Source: SIG710 sp045587665 | Lineage (GTDB): Bacteria; Bacillota; Clostridia; Oscillospirales; CAG-272 | Direction of reading: 5' to 3' | DNA: 64,000 nucleotides | NCBI GenBank assembly: GCA_045587665.1 | Contig: JAZNCT010000088.1 | Location: 1-64,000, forward strand | Shown here: positions 22,582 through 30,956 of the stretch, in pieces | How positions within the stretch are numbered: position 1 is the stretch's first letter | Layout: every line of letters starts with the position of its first letter | Notes under the pieces: generated by a model | What the model was told of the DNA's origin: nothing | What the model saw: the letters and a program-made list of their open reading frames with translations, nothing else | The model's database searches: none | Position numbers and translations under genes: made by a program

Positions 22582-24105
22582 ATGAACAGATTTCAGTTTG
22601 ATAAAAAGCTGCGCTATGGCACCGTTTCTTTTGCCTTTACAGCAGCGTTTATTGCATTTGTTATTATGGTAAATGTTCTTTTTTCGGCATTTGCCGCAAA
22701 GCACCTTTGGTATATAGACATGACCCCAGAAACCCTTTATACACTCTCGGATGAATGTGTTGACCTGCTGAAGGATATAAAGAGTCCGGTAAAGATAATA
22801 TTCTGCGATGACAAAGATGTTCTCGAAAAGACCGACAACACCCGTCTGGTTTATAACACAGCCCTTCAACTTGCTGAAAGGCTCGATTTTATTGAGGTTG
22901 AAAACGTAAATGTTGTGAGAGACCGCTCTGCTGTTACAAAATATCTCACAACTGCAACCTCTGAAATAAAGACCACCGATGTTATCATCGAAAGCGGCAG
23001 TGAATTCAGAAAGGTTTCTCTCAAGGCATTCTATACATTCAGCGAAATGAGTGCCACAGACCCCTGGGCATATAATGCCGAATCCCGCTTTGCCGCTACT
23101 ATTATTGCGGTTACAAGAGCAGAATCTCCTATTTGCGCTCTGCTCACTGGACACGGAGAATCCTCAAAGGATTCTGCCCTCATCAGCCTTGTTTATGATG
23201 CCGGTTATGACGTTATCGCTCTTGATCTTTCAAAGGACGAGATACCCGAGGATTGCCGCCTGATAATATGCAACAACCCAACCTCTGATTTTCTTTCTTC
23301 ATTTGACGGAGCAAAAGTCAGCGAGATAGAAAAGCTGGATAAATTTCTTGACGGAAGCAATTCATTTATGGTGTTTGTTTCTCCCCAGACCCCCACTCTT
23401 CCGAACCTTGAAGAATATCTCTATGAATGGGGCATAAAATTTGGAAGAAACGACGGCTATAACTGCATTGTAAATGACACAGCAAACTCTCTTGACACCG
23501 AGGGCTACAAGATCGTTGCCGACTATGTTAAAGAGGAGAACAGCCTCGGCCAGCAGGTCAATGCCGACCTTACTAACGCAGGCTCAGCTCCAAAGATAGT
23601 GTTTGAGGACGTTATGCCGATCTATCATGCAGATAATTATGATTCATCAGGCCGTTATTCTTCAAACGGATATTCACGCCAGATAAACGACATTTTTGTT
23701 ACAAGTGCAAATGCCAAGGTCTTTGCAAATTCAGCAACAGTAAACGCGGCAACAGAAGTGGACAGGATACCCCTTCTCACAATCACAACCGAGAGCACAC
23801 AGCTGAGCAACACATTAACAGAACATTCCTATGTTATGGCCTGCGGCTCTATTAACTTTGCAGGAGAAAGTCAGCTTCAGTCAAACGTGCTCGGAAACAG
23901 CCGTTCACTCTATTCTATGCTTAGAATAATGCAAAAGGAGATCGTTTTCATTGATCTTGCCAAAAAGCCTTTTGCAACCGTTAACATCGAAAGCCTCACA
24001 AGCTCAGATGCAACCTCCTATACCCTGGTTCTTTCTATTATCCCACCAGCTCTTGTTTTTGCCGCCGGCATTATAATAATGATAAAGAGAAAAACCGAAC
24101 ACTGA
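22582..24105 (+). CDS. GldG-like ABC auxiliary protein
   Basis: Protein of 507 residues with an N-terminal transmembrane helix (about 18-40) and a C-terminal one ending in IKRKTEH. Between them lies a large extracytoplasmic domain of the GldG/uncharacterised ABC-auxiliary type. Seen segments are WYIDMTPETLYTLSDECVDL (the Yxx-TLS entry of the family), a LTGHGE motif near residue 190, and VSPQTPTLPNLEEYLYEWGI. It likely assembles with the ATPase and permease. Its substrate is unknown. The helical tail anchors it in the membrane. Confidence 0.8.
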   Translation: MNRFQFDKKLRYGTVSFAFTAAFIAFVIMVNVLFSAFAAKHLWYIDMTPETLYTLSDECVDLLKDIKSPVKIIFCDDKDVLEKTDNTRLVYNTALQLAERLDFIEVENVNVVRDRSAVTKYLTTATSEIKTTDVIIESGSEFRKVSLKAFYTFSEMSATDPWAYNAESRFAATIIAVTRAESPICALLTGHGESSKDSALISLVYDAGYDVIALDLSKDEIPEDCRLIICNNPTSDFLSSFDGAKVSEIEKLDKFLDGSNSFMVFVSPQTPTLPNLEEYLYEWGIKFGRNDGYNCIVNDTANSLDTEGYKIVADYVKEENSLGQQVNADLTNAGSAPKIVFEDVMPIYHADNYDSSGRYSSNGYSRQINDIFVTSANAKVFANSATVNAATEVDRIPLLTITTESTQLSNTLTEHSYVMACGSINFAGESQLQSNVLGNSRSLYSMLRIMQKEIVFIDLAKKPFATVNIESLTSSDATSYTLVLSIIPPALVFAAGIIIMIKRKTEH

Positions 24106-24158
24106 AAACAGACTTCTGCATATTTCCGCAGATAACATATTAAAGGAAGCTAAGGTAA

Positions 24159-25769
24159 ATGCTTAAAAAACAGGAAAAAATAATAATTATACTTGCCTCG
24201 GCTGCGCTGCTGCTGCTTGTCATTTGGTTTGCAACACGCAATCTGCTGAGGATTGAAGATACCACCCCGGTTGTCACCGACGCCGAAACAAAATATAACG
24301 AAGTAAATGCTATCGGAATAAACGACAAGGTTCTAGTATACGAGGCAACCGAAAAAGATGATATCATAGATATCAAAGTTAAAAACGAACACGGCTCCTA
24401 CAGAGTTTACCGAGACAAGGATAACAACATACAGATCCATGGCTTTGAGGGAGTGCCCTTTCATAGTGAATCCATGTCTGCTCTTATGACAAGCCTGGGT
24501 AAGCCCACATCAATGTACAGAATTGAGAACCCTTCCGATGTTGAGCAGTATGGACTTACCACCCGCACTCTTGAAGACGGAACTGTGAAAGAACCCGCCA
24601 CCTTTGAAATGACGGCAAATAAGACAGTAACAAACGAAAAGGGCGAGCAGGAGACCGTTCAAAAAACCTTTTCAGGCATAGTTGGAGAGAAGATCGTTTC
24701 CGGCGGCGGATACTACTTTTATTATAACGATACCCCGAATGTGATATATGTTGTTGACACAAGTATTGAAGAAACGGTGCTTGCTCCCGTTGAAACACTT
24801 GTTGCACCTATGATAGTTCCCCCAATGACGGATAATGATTATTTCATCGTTCACGACCTGAAGCTTATGAAGGGCGATGAAACGATTGTTCACATCGACT
24901 ATATCGAAGAAGAAGACAGATCCGGCACAGAAAATGTTACAAGAACATACGAAATGGTAAGCCATCCCGACCTTGTTCCCTCTGCGGAGGCGGTTTCTGG
25001 TGCAATGATCGGCTTTCACACAGCGGCACAGAACGATGCGCTGTCAACAGTGAGCAATATGTTAACGGTTGTTCAGCTTGGAATTGACAAGGATACCGTT
25101 GAAAAATATAATCTGGTTTACAAAGTTTCCTATACCTATAAAGATACCGAGACTACACTATATATCAGTCCCCGAAACACAGATGGCAGCTTTTATGCGG
25201 CGTCTCCTCTTTTCCAGCAGGTCGTAAAGGGCGATTCTGAAGTCTTTGATTTTATCACCTGGGATCTTTTTGATTGGGTCGAATCTCCATTCTTCCAGAT
25301 GAAGATCAATTTTGTTACCGATATATCCGTTGAGTCGGGAGACTATAGTGTGACCTTTGATATGGACCACACCGAGCAGCCCGTTGACGATAAGGGAAAC
25401 AAGCCGGATCCAAAACTGACAAAGGTGACCGACAAAAAAACAGGAAAAGAATTTGATGTGGAAAACTTCCGCCAATTCTTCAAGACCCTGCTTTATGCCA
25501 GCTATGAGGGCGAATCCGGTCTGATGAAAGAGGAGATCGAAAGATTTCAGAGCAGTCCCGACAGCGAGGCTCAGCTGATACTCACCATTCACACCGGGGA
25601 GGGCAGAGAGCTCAGATACAGATTCTTCAGATATTCAGAAAGAAGATCCTATGTTGAGCTTAACGGCGAGGGGCAGTTCTATTGCCTCAGCTCTATGGTA
25701 GAAAAAATAATAGCTGACGCCAAGCGAGTTCAAAGCGGTGAGCCTATCGGCAGTACCGATAAATATTAA
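24159..25769 (+). CDS. DUF4340-type secreted/membrane protein
   Basis: Protein of 536 residues with one N-terminal transmembrane segment (about 8-25) and no C-terminal anchor. The extracytoplasmic part contains repeated beta-rich modules with VEQYGLTTRTL and VEKYNLVYKVSY, a D/V-x-x-Y-G-L turn pattern typical of DUF4340. It is the last gene of the GldA/F/G operon and reads into a strong terminator. Proteins with DUF4340 usually accompany this ABC system, probably as periplasm-side partners. Function unknown. Confidence 0.78.
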   Translation: MLKKQEKIIIILASAALLLLVIWFATRNLLRIEDTTPVVTDAETKYNEVNAIGINDKVLVYEATEKDDIIDIKVKNEHGSYRVYRDKDNNIQIHGFEGVPFHSESMSALMTSLGKPTSMYRIENPSDVEQYGLTTRTLEDGTVKEPATFEMTANKTVTNEKGEQETVQKTFSGIVGEKIVSGGGYYFYYNDTPNVIYVVDTSIEETVLAPVETLVAPMIVPPMTDNDYFIVHDLKLMKGDETIVHIDYIEEEDRSGTENVTRTYEMVSHPDLVPSAEAVSGAMIGFHTAAQNDALSTVSNMLTVVQLGIDKDTVEKYNLVYKVSYTYKDTETTLYISPRNTDGSFYAASPLFQQVVKGDSEVFDFITWDLFDWVESPFFQMKINFVTDISVESGDYSVTFDMDHTEQPVDDKGNKPDPKLTKVTDKKTGKEFDVENFRQFFKTLLYASYEGESGLMKEEIERFQSSPDSEAQLILTIHTGEGRELRYRFFRYSERRSYVELNGEGQFYCLSSMVEKIIADAKRVQSGEPIGSTDKY

Positions 25770-25810
25770 AAAACAGAGCAAGTCAAATTATTAGACTTGC
25801 TCTGTTTTTT
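25768..25810. terminator. Bidirectional terminator after the GldG/DUF4340 operon
   Basis: A perfect 17-bp stem (25768-25784 with 25794-25810) and 9-nt loop, flanked by A and T runs. It overlaps the DUF4340 stop codon. Confidence 0.92.
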
Positions 25811-25815
25811 GAAAC

Positions 25816-25846
25816 AAAAAAGGCTGCCGCTTTTGCGACAGCCTTT
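25816..25846 (-). terminator. Terminator of rplJ-rplL
   Basis: AAAGGCTGCCGC (25819-25830) pairs with GCGACAGCCTTT (25835-25846) around TTTT, with a T-run on the minus strand. Confidence 0.9.
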
Positions 25847-25880
25847 GATGTACAGCAAGTTAAAATCGGTAATTTTATAA

Positions 25881-26261
25881 TTACTTGATTGTAACAGTTG
25901 CGCCTGCCTCTTCAAGAGACTTCTTGAGAGACTCTGCTTCGTCCTTGGAAACGCCTTCCTTAAGAACCTTAGGAGCACCCTCAACGAGTTCCTTAGCTTC
26001 CTTAAGGCCAAGACCTGTAACTTCACGAACAACCTTGATAACATCGAGCTTCTTAGCACCGAAAGATGTAAGCTCAACGTCAAACTCGGTCTTCTCCTCG
26101 CCGCCTGCAGCGGGAGCAGCACCGCCTGCAACTGCAACAGCAGCTACGGGAGCAGCGGATACGCCGAATTCTTCTTCAAGAGCCTTTACGAGATCTGCAA
26201 GTTCAAGAATAGTAAGTTCCTTGATTTCGTCAAGGATTTTAGTTGTCTTTTCTGTAGCCAT
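25881..26261 (-). CDS. rplL: Ribosomal protein bL12 (L7/L12)
   Basis: Stalk protein that recruits translation GTPases. It is 126 residues: an N-terminal dimerisation helix (EIKELTILELADLVKALEEE), an Ala/Gly hinge (AVAGGAAPAAGGEE) and the C-terminal factor-binding domain (VIKVVREVTGLGLKEAKELV). The GGAGGTAGATTAAAATG start is strong. It lies in the normal place after rplJ. Confidence 0.98.
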   Translation of the reverse strand: MATEKTTKILDEIKELTILELADLVKALEEEFGVSAAPVAAVAVAGGAAPAAGGEEKTEFDVELTSFGAKKLDVIKVVREVTGLGLKEAKELVEGAPKVLKEGVSKDEAESLKKSLEEAGATVTIK

Positions 26262-26306
26262 TTTAATCTACCTCCGAAAATAATAATAATTTTTAATTTA
26301 AATTGC

Positions 26307-26328
26307 GCGCATATATTCTTTTATGCGC
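26307..26328 (-). promoter_or_regulatory. Hairpin between rplJ and rplL
   Basis: GCGCATA (26307-26313) pairs with TATGCGC (26322-26328). On the minus strand it is preceded by AAAAAGCGC but has no T-run after it, so a processing or rate-control hairpin is more likely than a full terminator. Confidence 0.45.
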
Positions 26329-26358
26329 TTTTTGTTTGGCAGGTACAAGCCAGACCAA

Positions 26359-26874
26359 TTAAGCCTGTGCAGCCTCTCCGCCTTCTTCCTTGTCGATCTT
26401 TGCCTGGAGCACATAAGCCAGTCCGTAAAGAGGAGACTGGAGGCTTCCGAGCATCTTTGCGATAAGGGTCTCCTTTGAGGGGATATCTGCGAGAGAGATA
26501 ATGGTGTTCTTATCAACAACCGCACCGTCGAGATAACCTGCAAGGATCTCAAAGGACTCAACCTTTTCAGCATATTGCTTCATAACCTTGGCAGGAGCTA
26601 CGGGATCATTTTCGCTGATCGCAATAGCTGTCATACCGGTCAGGAACTGCTTCATTTCGCCGAGACCTACCTCCTCACAAGCTCTGCCTGTGAGAGTGTT
26701 CTTCATAACCATGTACTTAACGCCGGCTTTTCTGAGGGCCGCACGGAGCTTTGTATCGTCCTCAACGGTGATACCGCTGTAGTTAACGAGTACGCCCGCG
26801 GGAGAGTTCTTCAGAAGCTCTGCCAGATCGCTAACGGTTTGTTTCTTCTGTTCGAGTATTGCATTACTGGGCAT
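26359..26874 (-). CDS. rplJ: Ribosomal protein uL10
   Basis: Base of the L7/L12 stalk and autoregulator of this operon. It is 171 residues with the expected NAILEQKKQTVSDLAELLKN head, VNYSGITVEDDTKLRAALRK, then YMVMKNTLTGRA. The C-terminal helices (LGSLQSPLYGLAYVLQAKID) bind L12 dimers. GGGAGGTGAAATGAAATG gives the start. It is preceded by an L10 leader. Confidence 0.97.
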   Translation of the reverse strand: MPSNAILEQKKQTVSDLAELLKNSPAGVLVNYSGITVEDDTKLRAALRKAGVKYMVMKNTLTGRACEEVGLGEMKQFLTGMTAIAISENDPVAPAKVMKQYAEKVESFEILAGYLDGAVVDKNTIISLADIPSKETLIAKMLGSLQSPLYGLAYVLQAKIDKEEGGEAAQA

Positions 26875-26920
26875 TTCATTTCACCTCCCATTGTGAAAAA
26901 TCAGACTTAGCAATAAATAT

Positions 26921-26975
26921 AAAAAATCTTTCTCCGAAAAGGCTTGCTCCAAAAAAGCGCGCACGAAGAAAGATT
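26921..26975 (-). terminator. Attenuator in the rplJ leader
   Basis: Minus-strand AATCTTTCT (26967-26975 in the transcript order first) pairs with AGAAAGATT (26925-26933) and is followed by TTTTTTATATTT. It lies between the L10 leader and rplJ and looks like an intrinsic terminator; L10 binding could promote it. Confidence 0.7.
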
Positions 26976-27007
26976 GCATAACAAAAAATATTAAAGTTAT
27001 AAAATCG

Positions 27008-27066
27008 TTCCTCGGCAGGAGAGCTGCATAAATGCCGCCTTTACGGAAACCTGCTGTCTTTGGATA
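27008..27066 (-). promoter_or_regulatory. Ribosomal protein L10 leader RNA
   Basis: The transcript begins near 27068 with CCAAAGACAGCAGG, and later has CCTGCCGAGGA. These are the conserved 5' and 3' flanks of the Firmicute L10 leader. The L10/L12 complex binds this RNA to repress rplJ-rplL. Confidence 0.88.
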
Positions 27067-27074
27067 ACAGGGGT

Positions 27075-27103
27075 ATTATAGCACAACCTTTTCTGTTTGT
27101 CAA
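27075..27103 (-). promoter_or_regulatory. Sigma-A promoter of rplJ-rplL
   Basis: Minus-strand TTGACA (27098-27103), a 17-nt spacer and TATAAT (27075-27080); both hexamers are perfect. Confidence 0.93.
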
Positions 27104-27135
27104 TAGTTTTTGAAAATTTTTTTCACTTTTAAAAA

Positions 27136-27208
27136 CAAACGCAAGCCCACTGCGGTTTTCTCTCGCAACTATCTGTTTCCGAGAAAGAAAGCAGTGGGCT
27201 TTTGTTTG
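27136..27208. repeat. Short inverted-repeat element, relative of the 48.9-kb palindrome
   Basis: Arms CAAACGCAAGCCCACTGC (27136-27153) and GCAGTGGGCTTTTGTTTG (27191-27208) are an 18-bp inverted repeat with two mismatches. They match the outer arms of the 724-bp element at 48949-49672. The 37-nt centre includes TTTCCGAG, also found in the long element. T-runs follow the element on both strands, so it may serve as the pepF terminator. No ORF. Confidence 0.8.
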
Positions 27209-27234
27209 TTTAAAATCTTGCCGCCAAAAAGATC

Positions 27235-29037
27235 TTATTTATTCTTATTATATAGCTCTCGGAAGGCTTTGACCGTTTCGGCAAAATCGGAAATAGCGTC
27301 TCTTATGACCTCCGGTTTTGTAAGATCTATCTCAGCCACCTTTAAGCTGTCAAGAGGGCTTAGCCTGCCGCCGCATCCGAGAAAATCAAGATATTTCTTT
27401 ATATAGGACTCGCCCTCATTTTCAATGCGGCGTACTATCGAAGAAGCCGCAGAAATACAGGTAGAATATTTATATACATAAAACCAACTGTAAAAATGAG
27501 GAATACGCATCCATTCAAGAGCTATTTCCTTGTCCGCAACAACATGGCCGCCAAAGTATTTTTCTATCAAAGAATAATACTTTTCACAAAGCAGCTCTTT
27601 AGTGAGAGTCTCCCCTTGCTCGCACAGACTGTGCATGGTCTTTTCAAATTCAGCAAACATCGTCTGCCTGTAGAGAGTTCCCTTATAGGTCTCCATTATC
27701 TGATTGAGGATAGAGAGCTTTTCTTCATCGCTATCAGATTCTCTCAGCTTTTTGTGGGCAAAAAGCAGCTCGTTTACAGTTGAGGCAACCTCGGCAACAA
27801 AAATTGTGTAAGAGGATCCCTGAGGGGTATTTGCCTTTGCCGAAAGATATGAGTGCATAGAATGTCCAGCCTCGTGGGCAAAGGTTGAAACATCATCCAG
27901 CTTGCCCGTATAGTTAAGGAGCATATAGGGGGCTGTGTCATAGCAGCCGGAGCTGTAAGCTCCGCCTCTCTTGCCCTTTGAAGGATAAACGTCAACCCAG
28001 TTTTCTTCCTTTATACCTTTTCTCAGCGTTTCCTGATATTCGCTGCCAAAGACGCCGACCGTGTTAAGAACCTCTTCAGTAGCTTCGTCAAAAGAATATT
28101 CCCTTGTACACGACGAGATGAGTGGTGTATACACATCATACATATGAAGCTTTGAAAGTCCCAAAACCTCTTTTTTAAGGTCATAATAATCAAAAAGCGG
28201 TTCAAGCCCATCAGACACAGTTTCTATAAGATTGTCATAGATATCCGGAGTGACCTCGTCTCTGAAGACAGACGCTGTCTGACTGTTTTCAAATCCCCTT
28301 ATCTTGGAAAGAGTGACCCTCTCCTTTACATAAGAATCTATAAGGGCAGACAGCGTATTTCCAAAGCTATCATAGCTCTGATAGAGCTTTTTAAATGCCG
28401 ACCTTCTCACTCTTCTGTCTTCGCTCATAAGACGAAGGACATATGTGGCCTCGGTAAGCTCAACAAGCTTTTTCTCTTCGTCTCTTATGCGGCCGAAGGA
28501 AAGCTCAGCATTGGCAAAAACAGTCCTGATGTTGGAGTGTGAACCAAGGCTCATCTGCATATCGGCAAGGAGCTTTTCATTTTCATCCGAAAGGGTGTGG
28601 GGGCGATATCTCTGTTCTGTCTCTATCTCCCTTTTGTATTCGGCAAGCGGCGGAAAATCCTTCATCCATTTTTCGGTTGTTTCCTTGCTTATCTTAATAA
28701 TTGTGGGAGAAACAAAGAATGCCGCCGAGCCTGCGCTGCAAACAAGATTTCTCATTCTTCCCATAAGAGCCTGATAAAAATTATTTGAAAGATCCAGGTC
28801 TGCATTGAGATGAGCATAAATATAAAGCTTATCTATAATTCTTTCAAGCCGGGTTTTGTCGCAGAACATCTCATAAAGCTCTTTTGCACCCTTTGCCATA
28901 GTGGAGGCGTGTGCGGGAAAAGCTTCTATAAGATCTTCAGCTTTTTTATAGTCCTTTTCAAAGGCATCCATGTTTTGGTATATGGCACTAAGATCCCATT
29001 TATATTTTGCCGGTATATCGGCTCTGTTCTCATTCAT
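27235..29037 (-). CDS. pepF: Oligoendopeptidase F (M3 metallopeptidase)
   Basis: Cytoplasmic zinc endopeptidase that degrades short peptides. It is about 600 residues. The zinc motif HEAGH lies in FAHEAGHSMHS near residue 387, and the second ligand Glu region is TIFVAEVASTVNELL, followed by SWFYVYKYSTC near the C-terminus. The start ATG at 29037 is preferred because AAGGA lies 8 nt upstream. An in-frame ATG at 29046 touches the ribosome site. It follows the DUF1508 gene by 17 nt and could be co-transcribed from the CDF promoter. Confidence 0.93.
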   Translation of the reverse strand: MNENRADIPAKYKWDLSAIYQNMDAFEKDYKKAEDLIEAFPAHASTMAKGAKELYEMFCDKTRLERIIDKLYIYAHLNADLDLSNNFYQALMGRMRNLVCSAGSAAFFVSPTIIKISKETTEKWMKDFPPLAEYKREIETEQRYRPHTLSDENEKLLADMQMSLGSHSNIRTVFANAELSFGRIRDEEKKLVELTEATYVLRLMSEDRRVRRSAFKKLYQSYDSFGNTLSALIDSYVKERVTLSKIRGFENSQTASVFRDEVTPDIYDNLIETVSDGLEPLFDYYDLKKEVLGLSKLHMYDVYTPLISSCTREYSFDEATEEVLNTVGVFGSEYQETLRKGIKEENWVDVYPSKGKRGGAYSSGCYDTAPYMLLNYTGKLDDVSTFAHEAGHSMHSYLSAKANTPQGSSYTIFVAEVASTVNELLFAHKKLRESDSDEEKLSILNQIMETYKGTLYRQTMFAEFEKTMHSLCEQGETLTKELLCEKYYSLIEKYFGGHVVADKEIALEWMRIPHFYSWFYVYKYSTCISAASSIVRRIENEGESYIKKYLDFLGCGGRLSPLDSLKVAEIDLTKPEVIRDAISDFAETVKAFRELYNKNK

Positions 29038-29054
29038 ATCATTCATCCTTTTTA

Positions 29055-29453
29055 TTAAAATATTTCGCTTGTAGCAGAGGAAAAGGCAATATATTTCAGG
29101 TTTGATATAGCCTCAAGACAGCGTTTTTTCGTTCCGTAACCCTCGCCCGAAGCTATTACATTGCCGTTTTTTGCCCTGACATAAAAATTATATCCGCCAT
29201 GCTCCCCATCATTTTTCAGCTCTATCTTTGGGCATTTCATCGGTGTGTTTCCGGGAGTAACACCAAGGTCTGTCTCAGTGGTATCATCAAGAGGAGCATC
29301 TGCATTAACTCTCAGACTTGCAATGCCCTTTTTGCAAACCGACAAGCTTTTATAGCTGCCGCTGTGTGCAAGGGCTATGCCTCCAACGGTCAAAAGTCTG
29401 AAGCTGTATTCACCTGCCTCATTCTTTTTTATTTCATATCTGCCAACAGCCAT
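29055..29453 (-). CDS. DUF1508 (YegP-like) tandem-repeat protein
   Basis: Protein of 132 residues with two related halves. Each has an F-x-V/L-x-A segment followed by a GY or SG serine turn: YSFRLLTVGGIALAHSGSYK near the start and YNFYVRAKNGNVIASGEGYG near the end. Both finish in a Cys-containing basic helix (VCKKGIASLR, KKRCLEAISNLK). This is the classic duplicated DUF1508 fold, known from E. coli YegP, whose function is not established. GGAGGGGAAAATG gives the start. It lies between the CDF gene and pepF. Confidence 0.85.
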   Translation of the reverse strand: MAVGRYEIKKNEAGEYSFRLLTVGGIALAHSGSYKSLSVCKKGIASLRVNADAPLDDTTETDLGVTPGNTPMKCPKIELKNDGEHGGYNFYVRAKNGNVIASGEGYGTKKRCLEAISNLKYIAFSSATSEIF

Positions 29454-29464
29454 TTTCCCCTCCT

Positions 29465-30628
29465 TTATTCTCTGTCAATGGTTATAACGGCAAAATAACT
29501 GCTGTTATATCCATTTATTTTTTCTTTGATATTGCTATCTATTTCTACGTCACTCTGCTTGATCTCAAAGGGAACGACAACATCAAAGATCAGATTTGTG
29601 TGAGTTGTGCCCGGCACTATTCTGAAATCATGAATGTTCATTCGCTCGTCAATATTTCTAACAAAATCAAGAACAAGAGCTCTCAGCTCATCTGTCATCG
29701 GATCTCCCACAGAAATGGGATCAAGGTGGATAACACCCTGAATTCCAAGCTCCGTGTTAAGCTCCTTTTCGATATTGTCAATGGCATCGTGAGAAGAATA
29801 TATATCCCTTGACCCATCAACCTCAACGTGGCAGGATGCAAAGCATCTTCCCGGACCGTAATTATGCACCACAAGATCGTGAATACCAAGCGCCTCCGGG
29901 TGAGAAAAAATGATCTCTTTTATTCTGTCCACAGTATCATTTTCAGGAGCTGTTCCAAGAAGCGAATCGAGTGCCTCTCTCAGTATCCCGATTCCTGCGC
30001 GCAGTATAAGCAGAGAAACTATTACGCCCATATAAGCATCAAGCTCAATATCAAAAATACGGTATATAACCGTTGCGGCAAGAACTGCGCCGGTTGAAAG
30101 GGCATCCGAAAGGCTGTCTGCAGCGGTCGCCTTCATAACCGACGAATCTATCTTCTTTCCAATTTTGCTGTTAAATACGAAAAGCCAAAGTTTTCCAAGA
30201 GCAGAAAGGGCAAGAACAACTATTGCCGCAATGCTGGGGTCTGTTTTTTCACCGCCAAAAAATATTTTGACGACCGAATCCTTTGCAAGAGTTATTCCGA
30301 TAAAAAGAATCAAAAAAGAAACTATCATCGAGGCGATATATTCTATCCTTGCATGGCCAAAGGGATGCTCCCTGTCAGCAGGCTTTGAGGATATTCTGAA
30401 GCTTATAAGCGAAATTACCGATGAGCCTGCATCGGAGAGATTGTTTATGGCATCGGCAGTGATAGCTATAGAGGCACTGAGCGTTCCGATGATGAACTTT
30501 CCCGCAAAAAGTATAAGATTAATTATTATGCCGACAATACCTGATAGCGAACCGTACTTTAGTCTGACGGTGCTGTCGGTATATTTATCGTAGTCCTTAA
30601 TAAAAATTCGGCAAAGAAGATCAGTCAT
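29465..30628 (-). CDS. Cation diffusion facilitator metal exporter
   Basis: Protein of 387 residues of the CDF family: six transmembrane segments and a long cytoplasmic tail. The metal-site motifs are NNLSD in TM2 and DSLSD in TM5, so the His seen in zinc-type enzymes is absent and a Mn2+ or Fe2+/other specificity is more likely. The tail is longer than usual: one C-terminal ferredoxin-like domain (HPEALGIHDLVVHNYGPGRC) and then a second one (HDFRIVPGTTHTNLIFDVVV). Start at 30628 (MTDLLCRIF) follows TTGGAGTTTTTT. It has a long structured leader and its own promoter. Confidence 0.85.
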   Translation of the reverse strand: MTDLLCRIFIKDYDKYTDSTVRLKYGSLSGIVGIIINLILFAGKFIIGTLSASIAITADAINNLSDAGSSVISLISFRISSKPADREHPFGHARIEYIASMIVSFLILFIGITLAKDSVVKIFFGGEKTDPSIAAIVVLALSALGKLWLFVFNSKIGKKIDSSVMKATAADSLSDALSTGAVLAATVIYRIFDIELDAYMGVIVSLLILRAGIGILREALDSLLGTAPENDTVDRIKEIIFSHPEALGIHDLVVHNYGPGRCFASCHVEVDGSRDIYSSHDAIDNIEKELNTELGIQGVIHLDPISVGDPMTDELRALVLDFVRNIDERMNIHDFRIVPGTTHTNLIFDVVVPFEIKQSDVEIDSNIKEKINGYNSSYFAVITIDRE

Positions 30629-30639
30629 AAAAAACTCCA

Positions 30640-30821
30640 ATCAAAAATACTATTCAAAGTGTATTTTTTATCATATTATTTATCATTTGGCGAGTTTAGA
30701 TTATATATTCTCCCTTTGTGGGATAGTTTTTAAATGTAATCTCTCCCTCTCTTTCGATCGCCTTGAGAACAGCTCAAAGAGGACGCTGTATCTGTCCGGC
30801 TTTTATTTACATTATATTTTA
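30640..30821 (-). promoter_or_regulatory. Structured 5' leader before the CDF exporter, class unknown
   Basis: A transcript from the promoter at 30816-30844 has ~180 nt before the CDF start. It contains nested pairing: GGAC-AGATACAGC-GTCC, then CCTCTTTGAG with AAAGAGAGG around CTGTTCTC. Then comes TATCCCACAAAGGGAG. This organisation suggests an aptamer-like element. It does not match the yybP-ykoY, NiCo, T-box or guanidine motifs as I remember them. A riboswitch or attenuator is inference only. Confidence 0.4.
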
Positions 30822-30844
30822 TCATCACCTAAATAAAATGTCAA
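30816..30844 (-). promoter_or_regulatory. Sigma-A promoter of the CDF-DUF1508-pepF genes
   Basis: Minus-strand TTGACA (30839-30844), a 17-nt spacer, and TAAAAT (30816-30821). Confidence 0.83.
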
Positions 30845-30910
30845 CAAAAAGGAAATTTTTTAAGAAAAATTCTGTTTTTTCTTCTCGGTATTTGGTCTTA
30901 AAGCGTAACA

Positions 30911-30939
30911 TTGACAAAGAAATATCTTTGTGCTACAAT
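30911..30939 (+). promoter_or_regulatory. Sigma-A promoter upstream of the 75-residue ORF
   Basis: TTGACA (30911-30916), 17-nt spacer, TACAAT (30934-30939), placing the start of transcription near or at the ORF's ATG (30957). Confidence 0.75.
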
Positions 30940-30956
30940 TTAAAAGAACTTTAAAT

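Noticed and set aside
20711..25769. Gliding motility system
   Set aside because: Only the ABC-related Gld proteins are present; such sets are common in non-gliding Clostridia.
30640..30821. yybP-ykoY manganese or NiCo riboswitch
   Set aside because: The conserved core motifs of those classes could not be found in the leader, so it is left unclassified.
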